From contig NZ_MKKH01000077.1 of the NCBI RefSeq assembly GCF_001942335.1, positions 1 through 64,000 on the forward strand: DNA of 64,000 nt, given 5' to 3'. Positions 10,328 to 19,954 of this stretch are shown in pieces (the first letter of the stretch is position 1; each line of letters opens with the position of its first letter). The translations under genes and the position numbers were made by a program. The notes beneath the pieces are model-generated. The model was not told the DNA's origin. It searched no databases and worked only from the letters and a program-made list of their open reading frames with translations. The stretch comes from Cellulosimicrobium sp. CUA-896. GTDB lineage: Bacteria; Actinomycetota; Actinomycetes; Actinomycetales; Cellulomonadaceae.

Positions 10328-12462
10328 CGGCGCTGCCCCTCGACGTCGGCCCGCTCCGGCTCCGCCGGGGCGGGAGCCGGCTGGTCCACGGTCGCGCCCG
10401 GGAGACGACGAGGCGAGCGGCCGCGACGGACGGTGCGCCAGATGCCCGCGACCATCGCGATCGCGAGCAGCGCCGCGACGACGGCCGTGCCGACCGACTC
10501 CCACTCGGCGCGCACGCGCACGACGAACTCGTCGGGGGCCGCGACGCGCACGGACGGGTCGGCGGCGCTGACGACCTCGACGGCGACGGTGACGTTGCCG
10601 CTCCCGTTCGCCTCGACCGGCACCGAGACGGTCACCTCCGAGTCGGCGGGGACCGTCGTCGTCTGGCGCGACGGCGCCTTGAGGCGGGGGTCGTCGGGGC
10701 GCAGGACGACCTGCACCTCGACGTCCTGCGGCAGGTCGTTCGCCACCCGGACCGGCAGGCTCTGCTCCTCGGCCAGCAGCAGGATCGGCGAGCCGCGCTC
10801 GATCGACACCCCGCCCATCACGGCCTGGGCGGCCTGCGCGGCGTGCTGCACGGCGGCGGACCGCGCCTCCGGTGCGTCGCGGTAGGCGACCGCGCCCGGC
10901 ACCACGAAGCCGGGCTCGAGCGGGCGCGTGAGCGCCGCCGGGTCCGGCGCGACCGTCGCGAAGGCCGCGAGCTCCGTGCGGGTGCGGTCGAGCGAGTGCA
11001 GCTGGCTCGGCGGGATCTCGCCCTCGGCGGGCGCGTCGTCGGGCAGCGGCGACCGCGCGTCCTCGGGCACCGGCGCGGCGAGGAGCTCGTCGACGGGCGC
11101 GACGTCGACCCACGGCGCGGCCTGCAGCGCGGCGACGCGCTCCTCGAACGCCGTGGCGTCCGGCTCCCAGCCGCGGGGGAGCGCGACGAGGACGTGCCGC
11201 GCGTCGGCCGGTCGCTCGCGCGCGACGACCGCGGTCTCGGCGAGGAGGCGCTGCACGGCGACGGGGTCGGCCCCCGGCCCGGCGGCGACGGCGCGCGTGA
11301 TCTCCGGGTCCGGCACGAGTGCGGTGACGTCCCCGGCGGGCGTGGACACGCGGGCGGTGCCGGTGGGCGTGTAGGTCAGCGAGCGGTCGGGGGCGAGCGC
11401 GTCGCCGCCCACCACGACGGTCGTCGCGCCCGACGACGCGGCGAGCGCCGTCGTCGTGACGTCGGGCACCGGGTCGGCCGGCCAGGCGAGGTCGGTGCGC
11501 CACGCCGCCGCCGCCGGTTCGTCGGGCACCGCGGGCTCCGGGTCCGCACCGGGCAGCGGTGTGCCCTCGGGGAGGGGCAGCCCCGCGTGGGCGTACGCGG
11601 CGACGTCCGGGTCGTAGGCGCGCAGCGCGAACGTCGTCCGCCCCTCGGCGGCGTCCAGCAGGCGACCGGCCCACGCCGTCACGCCGGGGTCCGGGGACGC
11701 CTGCGCCGCGGCCACGAGCGCGGGGTCGACGACCCACCCGATCTCGGGGGACGACGCCGTGGCGTCCAGCACCCGGCCGAGGCGGCCGTCGGCGCCGGTC
11801 GCGGCCGACAGCGCGTCGTCGTACGCCTCGGGGTCCGGGTCGACGGGCGGCCCGGTCACGGCCGCCACCATGCTCAGCCGCACCGGTGGGACGTCGCCCG
11901 GCGGCGCCCACACGACGAACGAGCGTGCGACGGCGAGGCGCCGGCCGTCGTCGGAGAGGCGGACCGCGAGCCCGCGCGGGCCCCAGTCGCTGCGTGCCGA
12001 CAGTCCGAGGTCCGCGGCGGGCACGGAGAACGTGACCTGCGCCGTCGCGCCCGGCGCGAGCGGGTCGAGCGACTGCTGGTCGACGAGCGTGCCGATCCGC
12101 CGGGTCGCCGCGGCGGTGGACCAGCTCTCGAGGCCGGAGCGCGTCGCGGTGGCCGACCGGTCGAGGCCGAGCTCGACGGCGGGGGACCCGACGGTCTCCT
12201 CGGTCCCGTTGCTCACGGTGGCGGTGACCGTCAGCGTGCCGTCCGGCGCGAGCACCCCGGGCGTGATCGCGTCGAGCTCCACCGTCACCTCGCCGTCCGC
12301 GGCGACGTCGGCGGCGGCAGGGGCCAGGAAGGAGGCCGCGCGGCTCGTCCCCGGGACCGGCGAGAGCGCGGTGCCCAGCACGGTGGCGAGCACGACGAGG
12401 ACGAGGAGCAGGCCCGGGGCGAGGCGGCGTGCGCGCACGCCGCGGGAGGCGGTGGACGTCAT
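10324..12462 (-). CDS. DUF6049 family secreted/membrane protein (Rv3909-like)
   Basis: 712 aa. An N-terminal signal/anchor (APGLLLVLVVLATVLGTAL) is followed by a large extracytoplasmic region with Ig-like beta segments, a middle alpha/beta region (residues about 200-500), and a C-terminal membrane helix (VGTAVVAALLAIAMVAGIW) with a basic tail. It matches in position and build the Mycobacterium Rv3909 type, always found between a NUDIX gene and murJ. Function is unknown; a cell-envelope role together with MurJ is inferred from this constant neighbourhood. It overlaps the NUDIX gene by ATGA and murJ by GTGA, so the three are translationally coupled. Confidence 0.82.
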   Translation of the reverse strand: MTSTASRGVRARRLAPGLLLVLVVLATVLGTALSPVPGTSRAASFLAPAAADVAADGEVTVELDAITPGVLAPDGTLTVTATVSNGTEETVGSPAVELGLDRSATATRSGLESWSTAAATRRIGTLVDQQSLDPLAPGATAQVTFSVPAADLGLSARSDWGPRGLAVRLSDDGRRLAVARSFVVWAPPGDVPPVRLSMVAAVTGPPVDPDPEAYDDALSAATGADGRLGRVLDATASSPEIGWVVDPALVAAAQASPDPGVTAWAGRLLDAAEGRTTFALRAYDPDVAAYAHAGLPLPEGTPLPGADPEPAVPDEPAAAAWRTDLAWPADPVPDVTTTALAASSGATTVVVGGDALAPDRSLTYTPTGTARVSTPAGDVTALVPDPEITRAVAAGPGADPVAVQRLLAETAVVARERPADARHVLVALPRGWEPDATAFEERVAALQAAPWVDVAPVDELLAAPVPEDARSPLPDDAPAEGEIPPSQLHSLDRTRTELAAFATVAPDPAALTRPLEPGFVVPGAVAYRDAPEARSAAVQHAAQAAQAVMGGVSIERGSPILLLAEEQSLPVRVANDLPQDVEVQVVLRPDDPRLKAPSRQTTTVPADSEVTVSVPVEANGSGNVTVAVEVVSAADPSVRVAAPDEFVVRVRAEWESVGTAVVAALLAIAMVAGIWRTVRRGRSPRRLPGATVDQPAPAPAEPERADVEGQRR

Positions 12463-13202
12463 GAGTGGTCGGTCGGGCTCCGTGGGGCGGGCGGTACCGG
12501 CCCGCCCCCCTCGTGCGGCCGGCCGGGCGAGCGGACGATCGTGCGGGTCACCCTACTCGTGATGGTGCTGCGGAACCGCGCGCGGCGGCCCTCCAGGACG
12601 CTGCCCGCGACGACGGCGATGCGCCGCTCGTTCGGGTACGCCAGGCGCTCCGCGAGCTCCACCACGGGGATCCACGCGACGTCCTCCGCCTCGCCGTCGG
12701 GGTCGCCGTCGACGCTCAGCCGACCGCCCGTCGCCCGCAGGAGGAAGTGGTGGACCACCTTGTGCACCCGCCGGTCGTCGCCGGTGAACCAGTAGTCGAT
12801 GACGCCGAGCGGCTCCTGCACGACGCCGTGGATGCCGGTCTCCTCGGCGATCTCGCGGATCGCGGCCTCCTCCGCCGTCTCCTCGCCCTCGAGGTGCCCC
12901 TTGGGCAGGCACCACTCGAGGCGGCCGCCGCGGTTGCGCCGCGCGATGATGGCCGCGCGCGGGCCGTCCGCGTCCGTGGCGACGACGAGACCGCCTGCCG
13001 AGACCTCCTCGACCACGGGCAGCGGTGCCGCCCCGCCGAGCCGGTCGCGGGGGTCGATGTGCAGGGCGTGCCCGCCGGGCGGTGCCGGGACGGCGACGCG
13101 CCGGGCGCGCGCCCGGGCCCCGTCCGCTCCGTCACGGCCGCTCGCGCGACGGGGGCCGGCGGGGTCCCTCCGAGGCTCGTCGGCGTGCGCGGGGCTGGAC
13201 AT
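12459..13202 (-). CDS. NUDIX hydrolase
   Basis: 247 aa. A complete Nudix box is seen: GHLEGEETAEEAAIREIAEE followed by TGI, preceded by GGRLEWCLPKGH, which is typical of MutT-like nucleoside-diphosphate-X pyrophosphatases that need divalent metal. The N-terminal 60 residues are basic and low-complexity, so the true start could be further in. ATG 13202 is the only good start near the short divergent promoter region shared with cca. It is the first gene of the minus-strand run through DUF6049 and murJ, and its substrate is unknown. A NUDIX gene in this place is conserved in Actinobacteria (Rv3908 position). Confidence 0.9.
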   Translation of the reverse strand: MSSPAHADEPRRDPAGPRRASGRDGADGARARARRVAVPAPPGGHALHIDPRDRLGGAAPLPVVEEVSAGGLVVATDADGPRAAIIARRNRGGRLEWCLPKGHLEGEETAEEAAIREIAEETGIHGVVQEPLGVIDYWFTGDDRRVHKVVHHFLLRATGGRLSVDGDPDGEAEDVAWIPVVELAERLAYPNERRIAVVAGSVLEGRRARFRSTITSRVTRTIVRSPGRPHEGGGPVPPAPRSPTDHS

Positions 13203-13265
13203 CCTCCAACTTTACCGAGTGGGGCTCGTCCGGCCGTGACGCGCCATCTGGCAGGCTTGGGTGTC

Positions 13266-14763
13266 GTGCCCACGCCACCCACCCCCAGCCGAACCCGGCG
13301 GCCCTCGAGCTGCAGCGCCGAGCCCTCGCCGTGCTCGCCGAGATGGCCCCCGCGGCGATCGAGCTCGGCGAGGTCTTCCGCGCGGCGGGCCACGAGCTCG
13401 CCCTCGTCGGCGGACCGGTGCGCGACGCCTTCCTCGGACGGGCCAGCAACGACCTCGACTTCGCGACCTCCGCTTCCCCGGACGAGACGCAGGCGGTGCT
13501 CGCGCGCTGGGGCGACGCGCACTGGGACATCGGCAAGGAGTTCGGCACGATCGGCGCGAAGCGGTTCGCCCGTGGCGGGGGCGAGGACCTCGTCGTCGAG
13601 GTGACGACGTACCGCACCGACGAGTACGACCCCGCGTCGCGCAAGCCCGTCGTCGCGTTCGGCGACACGCTCGAGGGCGACCTGTCGCGGCGCGACTTCA
13701 CGGTCAACGCGATGGCCGTCCGGGTGCCGGAGATGACGTTCGTCGACCCGTTCGACGGACTCGGCGACCTCGCGCGACGCGTCCTGCGCACCCCGGTCGC
13801 GCCCGAGCGCTCGTTCGACGACGACCCGCTGCGCATGATGCGCGCTGCGCGGTTCGCGGCACAGCTCGGGTTCGACGTCGACGGCGGCACCCTCGCCGCA
13901 CTCGTGCTCATGACCGAGCGCGTCGACATCGTCTCCGCCGAGCGCGTGCGCGACGAGCTGTCGAAGCTGCTGTGCGCCGCCGAGCCGCGGCGCGGGCTCG
14001 AGGTGCTCGTCGACACGGGCCTGGCCGACCACGTGCTGCCCGAGCTGCCCGCCCTCAAGCTCGAGATCGACGAGCACCACCGGCACAAGGACGTCTACGA
14101 GCACTCCCTCACCGTGCTCGACCAGGCGATCGCCCAGGAGACCGGCCCCGACGGCGCCGTGCCGGCACCCGACCTCGTGCTGCGCCTCGCCGCGCTCCTG
14201 CACGACGTCGGCAAGCCCCCCACGCGCCGGTTCGAGCCCGGCGGCGGCGTGAGCTTCCACCACCACGAGGTCGTCGGCGCGAAGATGGTCGCCAAGCGGC
14301 TCAAGGCGCTGCGCTACGACAAGCAGCTCGTCAAGGACGTCGCGCGGCTCGTCGAGCTCCACCTGCGGTTCCACGGGTACGGCGACGGCGCCTGGACCGA
14401 CTCGGCCGTGCGGCGCTACGTCACCGACGCGGCCCGCTGCTGGAGCGGCTGCACCGCCTCACGCGCGCCGACTCCACGACGCGCAACAAGCGCAAGGCGC
14501 AGCGCCTGCGCGACGCGTACGACCACCTGGAGCGGCGGATCGCCGATCTCCAGGAGCAGGAAGAGCTCGCCGCGGTCCGACCCGACCTCGACGGGCAGCA
14601 GATCATGGCAGCTCTGGGCATCGCGCCCGGGCCGGTCGTCGGCCGCGCCTACAAGCACCTGCTCGAGCTGCGGCTCGACCGCGGCCCCGTCGACGAGGAG
14701 ACCGCGCGCGCCGACCTGCTGCGGTGGTGGGCCCAGCAGCCGGAGTCGGCCGCGTCGTCCTGA
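13266..14763 (+). CDS. cca: CCA tRNA nucleotidyltransferase (two frame breaks)
   Basis: Adds or repairs the 3' CCA of tRNAs (499 aa repaired). Nucleotidyltransferase core LVGGPVRDAFLGRASNDLDF (GG and DxD), then ERSFDDDPLRMMRAARFAAQ, and an HD domain with LLHDVGKPPTRRF, as in the actinobacterial PcnA type (Rv3907c position). GTG 13266 is the only plausible start. One lost G near 13291 joins VPTPPTPSR to NPAALELQRRAL. A second break near 14433 joins RRYVTDA to GPLLERLHRLTRAD. Both repairs together give a normal-length protein. It is divergent from the NUDIX gene across about 63 bp. Confidence 0.9.
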
Positions 14764-15074
14764 CGCTCGGAGGGGGCGGGGCCTCGGGCGGGGCGCTCCA
14801 GCAGGGTCCGGACGAGGCCTCCGGGGCGGCCGTGCCGGGTCTACCATCCGCGACCTCGTTCCTCGGTCGCTCCCGCCAGACCCGCCACGACCCGGCACGG
14901 CCGCCCCTCCGACCTCCTCCTCGTCCGGCACAGCCGCCCTTCCGGAACGGCCGCCGCTCCGGCCTCGCCCTCGCCTTCCACCGGGCCGTCACACGGCCGA
15001 ACCCCGGGTCGTGCGACGGACGGGGCGGTCCGTGCCGCGCAACCCGGGGTTCGGCACCGGACCGCCCGCCCGCG
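14764..15074. other. Intergenic region between convergent cca and MFS gene
   Basis: No gene is visible. It contains one copy of a dispersed repeat (14839-14898) and alternating C-rich and GGG-rich stretches. A GC-rich hairpin near 14990-15070 (CCCCGGGTCGTGCG... with GCAACCCGGGGTTCGG) may end transcription from both sides. Confidence 0.45.
14839..14898. repeat. Dispersed intergenic repeat, copy A
   Basis: Shares GTCTACCATCCGC, then CTCGT-CCTCG, then CTCCCGCCAGACCCGCCACG with a copy at 30095-30152, with only a few mismatches and a 2-base gap over about 58 bp. Both copies are outside genes. Confidence 0.65.
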
Positions 15075-16637
15075 TCAGTGGGCGAGCGGCGCCGGCGCGT
15101 CCTCGACGGTCTCGTCCGCGTCGTCGTGGGGCGCGCCCGGTGCCGCCGCCGCGGGGCGGCGCAGCAGGAACGACAGGCCGACCGCGACGAGCATGACGGC
15201 AGTGCCCCACACGAACGCGTCGCCGACGCCCTCGGCGAGCGCGACGGGCGCGGACGCGCCGTCCCGGCCGTAGGCGAGGGAGCGCGTCGTCATGACGGCG
15301 ACGAACATCGCCGTGCCGGCCGCGCCGGCGAGCTGCTGCACCGTGCCGATCGCGGCCGACCCGTGCGAGTACAGGTGCGGGCGCAGCGAGGACAGCGCGG
15401 TCGTGAACAGCGGAGTGAACATGAACGCGAGACCCAGGCTGAGCGTCACGTGCAGCCCGAGGACGAACCACGGCGACGTGTCCGCGTGCACGGTCGTGAA
15501 CGACGCGAGGGCGACGGCCACGACGCTCGTGCCCGGGATGACGAGCGGGCGCGGGCCCACGCGGTCGTAGAGGCGCCCGACCGTCGGGCCGAGGAGACCC
15601 ATGAGCAGCCCGCCGGGGAGCACGATGAGACCGGTCTGGAGCGGCTCGAGACCCATCGCGTCCTGCAGGAACAGCGGCAGGAGGATGAGCGAGCCGAACA
15701 TCGCGACCATGCCGACCGCCATGATCCCGAGCGCGAGGCTGAAGGAGCCGGCCGTGAAGACGCGCAGGTCGAGCAGGGCGCGGTCCTCGCGCTGGAGGGC
15801 GAGCTGGCGCCACACGAACGCGCCGAGCGCTGCCGCGCCGAGGAGGATCGGCACCCACACCGGCACGACCGGGGTGTGCCGGGCCGCCTCGCCGATGCTC
15901 GACAGGCCGTACACGAGGCCGCCGAACGCGAGCGCCGCGAGGAGCAGCGAGAACGGGTCGAGGCGCGAGTGCGTACGGTCGGCGACGTCGCGGACGTACA
16001 GGAAGCCGAGCGTGAGCGCGACGAGGCCGATCGGCAGCACCGTCCCGAACACCCAGCGCCAGCTCAGCACGTCGAGGATGAAGCCGGACAGCGACGGGCC
16101 CAGCGCCGGCGCCGCCGCCATGACGATCGAGACGTTGCCCATGATCTTGCCGCGGATCGCCGGCGGGACGAGCGTCATGATCGTCGTCATGAGCAGCGGC
16201 ATCATGATCGCCGTGCCCGACGCCTGCACGACACGCCCGACCAGCAGCCACGCGAAGCCCGGCGACAGCGCGGCGAGCAGCGTCCCCGCGCTGAACAGCG
16301 ACATCGCCAGCAGGTAGGCACCGCGCGTCCCGAGGCGCTGGAGCAGGAACCCGCTCGTCGGGATCACGACGGCCATGGTCAGCATGAACGCCGTCGTGAG
16401 CCACTGCCCGGTGCTCGCCGTGATGCCGAGGTCGGCCATGAGCGGGGCGAGCGCCACGCTCATCGTCGTCTCGTTGAGGATGACGACGAACGCGGAGACC
16501 AGCAGCAGCGCGATGACGAGGAAGTCCTGGCGCGGCAGCTTGTCGGCCACCGCCGCGACGGTCGACGCGCTCGCGGGCGTCGTGGCGGCGGGAGCGGAGG
16601 AGGGGAGGGAGCCGGGGCTGGTCTCGGATGCTGTCAC
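15075..16637 (-). CDS. MFS transporter, DHA2 (EmrB/QacA-like) drug exporter
   Basis: 520 aa with about 13-14 membrane segments. Motif-like features are TTMSVALAPLMADLGIT in the first helices, GRVVQASGTAIMMPLL (motif C region) and LSWRWVFGTVLPIGL, as in 14-TM proton antiporters. The chosen start is GTG 16637, preceded by GGAG. It opens with a Ser/Ala-rich cytosolic stretch before DFLVIALLLVSAF. The longer open frame upstream is not protein-like. Substrate unknown; export of toxic organic cations or antibiotics is the family role. No adjacent regulator is seen on this side. Confidence 0.88.
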   Translation of the reverse strand: MTASETSPGSLPSSAPAATTPASASTVAAVADKLPRQDFLVIALLLVSAFVVILNETTMSVALAPLMADLGITASTGQWLTTAFMLTMAVVIPTSGFLLQRLGTRGAYLLAMSLFSAGTLLAALSPGFAWLLVGRVVQASGTAIMMPLLMTTIMTLVPPAIRGKIMGNVSIVMAAAPALGPSLSGFILDVLSWRWVFGTVLPIGLVALTLGFLYVRDVADRTHSRLDPFSLLLAALAFGGLVYGLSSIGEAARHTPVVPVWVPILLGAAALGAFVWRQLALQREDRALLDLRVFTAGSFSLALGIMAVGMVAMFGSLILLPLFLQDAMGLEPLQTGLIVLPGGLLMGLLGPTVGRLYDRVGPRPLVIPGTSVVAVALASFTTVHADTSPWFVLGLHVTLSLGLAFMFTPLFTTALSSLRPHLYSHGSAAIGTVQQLAGAAGTAMFVAVMTTRSLAYGRDGASAPVALAEGVGDAFVWGTAVMLVAVGLSFLLRRPAAAAPGAPHDDADETVEDAPAPLAH

Positions 16638-17102
16638 GGTGGTCTCCGCTCGCGTCGGTGGGCGTGCCGGTCTCGGTCCGGGCCGGCAGGGGCAGGCGGC
16701 GACGCCGCGCGGTGGCGGGACGTCGTCGTGTCGGTCGTGGTGGTGGCGTGGTGCGGCGCGCGGCCGACGCCCGGGCACCGGGACGTCGGGGTGTCGCGCC
16801 GCCCGCACGAGCTCGGCACGCCTGGCGACCCGCCGGACTGGCGATCCGTACCCTGTACGACCGCGAACCATCATGCGTTATTCCCGCACGCCCTGACGAC
16901 GTCTTTTCGGGCCGGTTCTCATCGGTCGCACCGGAGGCTACGGGCCCGCCGACGACGCAGCGCATTCTGCCGGATCCTTGACGGAAAAATCCGGCACCGG
17001 TCGGATGGCACGCGAGAGTCGGCGCGACGGCGAGGAGGCCGCCGCGCGTGACCCGGCTGCGCGGGGCGCGCAGCCGCTTCGACGACGAAGGAGAACCACG
17101 TG
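16638..17102. other. Divergent intergenic region before GH43 gene
   Basis: No gene is credible here. It separates the MFS gene (leftward) from the GH43 gene (rightward) and holds the conserved 31-bp element at 16964-16994. The GH43 ribosome-binding site GAAGGAGAA lies just before 17103. Confidence 0.5.
16964..16994. promoter_or_regulatory. Conserved 31-bp operator/promoter element, copy 1 (GH43)
   Basis: The element carries TTCTGCCGG, TTGACGGAAAAAT and a closing CGG. It matches 27 of 31 bases of the element before the ROK gene (19905-19935). Outer bases form an inverted repeat, GCCGGAT ... ATCCGGC, around TTGACG, which could itself be a -35 hexamer. Binding by the ROK regulator is inferred. 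Confidence 0.6.
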
Positions 17103-19771
17103 ATGCGACGGCGATCAGGACGGGCACGGGGCGCGCTGGCGCTCGTGGCCGCGGCAGCGCTCGGGGCCACGCTCGTGCCCGCCGCCCCGGGGGCGGTCGC
17201 CGAGGCGGCGACGGCCCCAGCCGCGGCAGCCCCTCCCGCGGCGGTCGCGACGGCCGCGGACGGCGCCTACGGCAACCCGGTGACGGAGGGCGTCGTGGAC
17301 ACCTTCCCCGACCCCGCGATGATCCGCGGCAAGGACGGCGCCTGGTACGCGTACGGGACGCAGAACCCGATCTTCGAGAGCGCGGGCGAGGACGGGGAGC
17401 ACATCCTGCCGATCCTGCGCACCGAGAACCTCGTCGACTACGAGTACGTGGGCGACGTCGTCGAGCCCGACGACGTCCCCGCGACGTGGCGCGACGGCTC
17501 ACGCGCGTGGGCGCCGGACATCCGGTACGTCGGCGGCGAGTACCTCTTGACCTACGGGCTGTCCACGGGCGGGCTCGCCGTCGCGACGGCGCCGACACCG
17601 ACGGGGCCGTGGGCGCACCGCGACGAGCTGCTGGTCCCGTCGGCGCCGGTCGCCGGCTGCCCCACGGGGAACATCGACCAGGCGCTGTTCAGCGACGACG
17701 ACGGGACGCTCTACCTCTACTGGGGCAGCTACGACGTCATCTGCGTCTCCGAGCTGACGCCCGACGCCTCGGCGCTCACGGGCCCGGTCACGCAGGTCGC
17801 GCAGGGCCGGCGCATGGAGGGCGCGTACGTCGTGCGCCACGACGACCTCTACTACCTCATGTACTCCGACGCCGGCTGCTGCGACGGCGCGTTCAGCGGC
17901 TACTCCGTCAAGGTGGGCCGCAGCGACAGCCCGACCGGCCCGTTCGTCGACGACGCGGGCGTGGACCTCATGAGCCTGTCGAGCAAGGGCGGGTTCGTCC
18001 TGACGCCGAACGGCAACGGCTACACCGGCGTCGGGCACCACGCGGTGCAGACGGACCTGGCCGGCCAGGACTGGATCGTCTACCACGCCATCGCGAACGA
18101 CGACCCCGACTTCCCGCCCGTGCAGACGCGTGCGGGGACGCTGCAGCTGTCGAAGCGCCCGATGATGGTCGACCGCCTCGACTGGATCGACGGCTGGCCC
18201 GTCGTCAACGCCGGGGCGGGCGCCAGCACGCAGCCGCCGGCGGCGCCGGTCACGACCGGTCCGGTGGACGACGACTTCGCGGACGGGCTGGGCGCCTGGA
18301 TTACGAGCGGCTCGGTCACGACGCCCGCGGAGACCGACGCCGGCGCGTTCGCCCGGCTGGCCGACGGCGCGTCGATCACCTCCCGTGCCAGCGTCACCGG
18401 CGACGTGCGTGCCCAGGCGGACGTCCGCGTCGAGGCCGGCGGTGCCGTCGGCCTCGAGGTCCGGGGCGGGGACGACGACACGGCGACTGCGTGGGTCGAC
18501 GCCGACGCGCGGGAGCTGCGCGTCGAGGTCCGGCGCGGCGGGGACACCGGGAGCGCGTCGGCGCCGGTCCCGGCGGGCGTGGACCTCGGCACGTGGCACG
18601 TCGTCACGCTCGACCGGGTCGGCGACGAGGTGACCGCGACGCTGTCCGCCGACGGTCTCAAGGACCCGCTGGCGCTCGCGTCGGTCAACGCCGAGCCGGC
18701 TGCCCCGGGCGCGGGCTCGACCGCCGTCGCCGTCGCGCGCGGCGGTGCGGACGTCGACAACATGAGCGCGGTCCCGGCGGCACGCCCGGTGACCGAGCGG
18801 GTCGCCGACCCGCAGCCCGGCGAGCTGCTCGCCGAGTTCTCCGACGAGCTCGACGCGCCGGCGACCCCGCGGCCGACGGGTCCGGGTGGTCCTGGGTGCG
18901 CCGCCCGGCGTCGGGCCCCCGCCTCGAGGGCGGCAGCCTCGTGTGGCCCACCCAGGCCGCCGAGCTGCACCGCGACAACAACTCCGCGTCCGTGCTGCTG
19001 CGCGACGCGCCGCAGGAGGACTTCCTCGTCGAGACGCGGCTGACGTTCGACGGCACGCGCGGCAACCAGCAGGCCGGGCTCGTCCTGTACGAGAACGACG
19101 ACCGGTACCTCAAGCTCGCGCACACCGTGCTGCCCCTGAACCGCAAGGGCGGGCAGTTCCTGCACGTGACGGAGTTCGGCAAGGAGGCGGAGCGTCCGAC
19201 GACGACGCCTCCGACGGCCGTGGCCAACGGCCCGATGTTCGGCGCCGCGCCCGCGGCGACCACGTGGCTGCGGCTGTACGCGCAGATCGACGAGGCGAAC
19301 GACGAGTACGACGTCCGCATGGCGTCGAGCACCGACGGCGAGCACTGGCAGTGGGGCGGGACGTGGTCCCTGTCCGTCCGGGGCGACCTGCGGATCGGCC
19401 TGGTCTCGATGAATGCCACCGGCGCGACGGCCGAGTTCGACTACCTCCGGACCTACGCGATGCCGGACGACGCTGCGACCGGCCCGGCCCTCGACGTCAC
19501 CGTGCAGCCGCGGTGCCTCGCGGGCCGGGCGTACGTCGCCGTGCGGGCGACGAACGCCGAGGAGGTCCCGGTCGACGTCGAGCTCGTGACGCCGTACGGG
19601 AGCCGGTCGGTCGCCGACGTCGCCCCCGGGAGCAGCGCGTACCAGGCCTTCACGGTGCGCGAGGGTGCGGCGCCGTCGGGCAGCGTGACGGTGCGCGGCA
19701 CGGCGACGCTCGCGGGCGACGAGCTCACGTCGAGCTCCGAGCACGGCTTCGACGGGCTCGACTGCGGCTGA
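17103..19771 (+). CDS. Secreted glycoside hydrolase family 43 protein (one frame break)
   Basis: 889 aa repaired. Residues 1-40 are a signal peptide (RRRSGRARG then a hydrophobic run to AEA). The five-bladed propeller domain shows the GH43 acids: Asp in VVDTFPDPAMI, Asp in TGNIDQALF, and Glu in RRMEGAYVV. Arabinan- or xylan-type side chains are likely substrates. A beta-sandwich domain (about 380-560), a concanavalin-like GH43 C-terminal domain (about 590-790) and a 94-residue tail with two cysteines (19487-19768) follow. That tail is shared with the secreted protein at 56.7 kb. The frame break is near 18870, where restoring one G gives PATPAADGSGWSW. Regulation is probably by the next gene through the shared element. 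Confidence 0.82.
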
Positions 19772-19904
19772 CCCCGGCCGACGAGACGCGCGGAACCGCC
19801 CCCGATCTCCTCGATCGCGGGGCGGTTCCTCGTGTCCCGGCACGGCGGGCGCCACCGTCCCCCGGAGGTGAATTCCGTCCGGATCCCGTTCGGAAGACGC
19901 ATGT

Positions 19905-19935
19905 TTTCTGCCGGGTCGTTGACGGAAAAATTCGG
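19905..19935. promoter_or_regulatory. Conserved 31-bp operator/promoter element, copy 2 (ROK operon)
   Basis: Same layout as copy 1: TTTCTGCCGGGTCG, then TTGACGGAAAAATTCGG, ending about 20 bp before the ROK start codon. The closeness to the start favours autoregulation, with TTGACG acting as -35 or as part of the operator. Confidence 0.6.
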
Positions 19936-19954
19936 TGTCCCTACCGTCTCTCTC

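Noticed and set aside
14764-15074. A tRNA gene in the gap after cca
   Set aside because: No cloverleaf with a proper anticodon arm or CCA-type acceptor could be traced. The repeat there matches a second intergenic copy instead.
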